In this document: positions 4,777-5,452 of the stretch, piece after piece
How the letters are laid out: each line of letters begins with the position of its first letter
Numbering within the stretch: the first letter of the stretch is position 1
NCBI GenBank assembly: GCA_029256465.1
Contig: JAQSXW010000069.1
Coordinates: 1-5,452, forward strand
Length of the DNA stretch: 5,452 bases
Direction of reading: 5' to 3'
Source: Evtepia sp.
GTDB taxonomy: Bacteria > Bacillota > Clostridia > Oscillospirales > Oscillospiraceae
Notes under the pieces: model-generated
What the model saw: only the letters and a program-made list of their open reading frames with translations
The model's database searches: none
Told to the model about the DNA's origin: nothing
Position numbers and translations under genes: made by a program

Positions 4777-5452
4777 CTATTCTCGTCCCAAGTGCAACTT
4801 AGCTGCAGCCAAGGTGTTTTTCATCAGAATCGCACGCGTCATAGGCCATACGCCTCCCGGTACAGGGGTAATGGCAGCTGCCGTTTCAGAGACTTTATCA
4901 AATACAACATCTCCACAAAGTTTGCCCGCCTCATTTCGGTTCATAGCAACGTCGATGACCACTGCGCCTGGTTTCACCATATCTCCAGTAACTAGGCCCA
5001 CCTTACCCACCGCAGCTACGAGAATATCCGCCGTCAAACAAATCTCCTTCAGGTTGCGAGTTTTCGAATGGCAGACTGTCACCGTTCCATTTTTTTGCAA
5101 AAGAAGCAGAGCCATCGGTTTCCCAACGATATTGGATCGTCCAACGACAACGCATTGTTTCCCAGCAGGGTCAATATGGTACTCGGACAGAATTTCCATA
5201 ATACCGGCTGGTGTGCAAGGCAAAAAGCCCTTCTTTCCCACAAGCAAGGCTCCCATGTTCATAGGATGAAAACCATCCACATCCTTAGAAGGCGAAATCG
5301 CCATCAAAACCGCTTCTTCATCCAGTCCCTTTGGAAGTGGAAGCTGCACCAGAATTCCGTCAATGTCCTCTCGTGCATTCAGGGTTCCAATCAGCTCAAG
5401 GAGAGCCTTTTGCGTTGTATCCTCCGGCAAGGCATACTCTTCACTTTGAAAC
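4777..5452 (-). CDS. folD: Bifunctional methylenetetrahydrofolate dehydrogenase/cyclohydrolase FolD (5' end beyond right edge)
   Basis: FolD is a cytoplasmic enzyme converting 5,10-methylene-THF via methenyl-THF to 10-formyl-THF with NADP, feeding purine and formyl-Met synthesis. The window holds 224 codons, and about 60 N-terminal residues, including the catalytic Lys/Tyr region, lie outside. In-window motifs are YALPEDTTQ (6-14), DGILVQLPLP (31-40), KDVDGFHPMNMG (56-67), PCTPAGIMEIL (78-88), the Rossmann segment VVVGRSNIVGKPM (101-113), VAAVGKVGLVTGDMVKPGAVVIDVAMNR (split around 145-172), and ITPVPGGVWPMT (194-205). The TTG at 5428-5430 is an internal Leu codon, since homology continues upstream to the edge. 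Two departures are visible: Trp202 replaces the Gly of the PGGVGPMT signature, and DVAMN replaces the usual DVGxN. Otherwise the frame is intact to the TAG stop. In Bacillus folD lies between nusB and xseA; here it precedes asp23. Confidence 0.96.
   Translation of the reverse strand, partial: FQSEEYALPEDTTQKALLELIGTLNAREDIDGILVQLPLPKGLDEEAVLMAISPSKDVDGFHPMNMGALLVGKKGFLPCTPAGIMEILSEYHIDPAGKQCVVVGRSNIVGKPMALLLLQKNGTVTVCHSKTRNLKEICLTADILVAAVGKVGLVTGDMVKPGAVVIDVAMNRNEAGKLCGDVVFDKVSETAAAITPVPGGVWPMTRAILMKNTLAAAKLHLGRE

Noticed and set aside
4761..4785. Short inverted repeat GAATA/TATTC and direct repeat AATACT between folD and asp23
   Set aside because: The arms are only 5-6 bp, AT-rich and without a T-run, so they are neither a terminator nor a convincing operator.
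4694..5269. Long plus-strand open frame (191 codons) opposite folD and the start of asp23
   Set aside because: It is antisense to clearly coding folD, has no recognisable domain and no convincing ribosome binding site, so it is a shadow of the real gene.

Overview
The window is a housekeeping operon region from a low-to-mid GC Gram-positive bacterium, most likely a member of Clostridia (Oscillospiraceae/Ruminococcaceae-like). The evidence is the gene order, an Asp23-family protein beside nusB, a NusB with an acidic insertion near its N-terminus, and strong GGAGG-type ribosome binding sites. All eight genes lie on the minus strand, so transcription runs from high to low coordinates. No mobile element, CRISPR array, tRNA or rRNA is visible.

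In transcription order the first block is folD (one-carbon/folate metabolism; its 5' end is beyond the right edge) followed by an asp23/Gls24-family gene. This block ends in a convincing intrinsic terminator at 4301-4344. After a 196-bp gap holding that terminator and a candidate sigma-A promoter (-10 at 4229-4234), the second block begins. It contains nusB (transcription antitermination), a Kae1/TsaD-like (peptidase M22 family) paralog of unknown function, xseA and xseB (the two subunits of exonuclease VII), ispA (farnesyl/geranyl diphosphate synthase) and dxs (first step of the MEP isoprenoid pathway, cut off by the left edge). Within this block the genes are tightly packed. nusB/tsaD-like, tsaD-like/xseA and xseA/xseB overlap by 23, 8 and 26 bp, and xseB/ispA are 3 bp apart, which suggests translational coupling.

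The layout resembles the classic Bacillus cluster asp23(yqhY)-nusB-folD-xseA-xseB-ispA-dxs. Here folD sits upstream of asp23, and the slot between nusB and xseA is filled by the TsaD-like gene. That protein keeps the HxxxH...D metal ligands of the Kae1 fold but lacks the canonical CDET and GPG loops, so it is unlikely to be the housekeeping t6A enzyme. It is the least understood gene here. The other notable oddity is a Gly-to-Trp change in the otherwise near-invariant PGGVGPMT signature of FolD.

I see no clear new multi-gene system. The window is mostly ordinary core metabolism with one orphan-function ATPase-fold gene embedded in a conserved operon.
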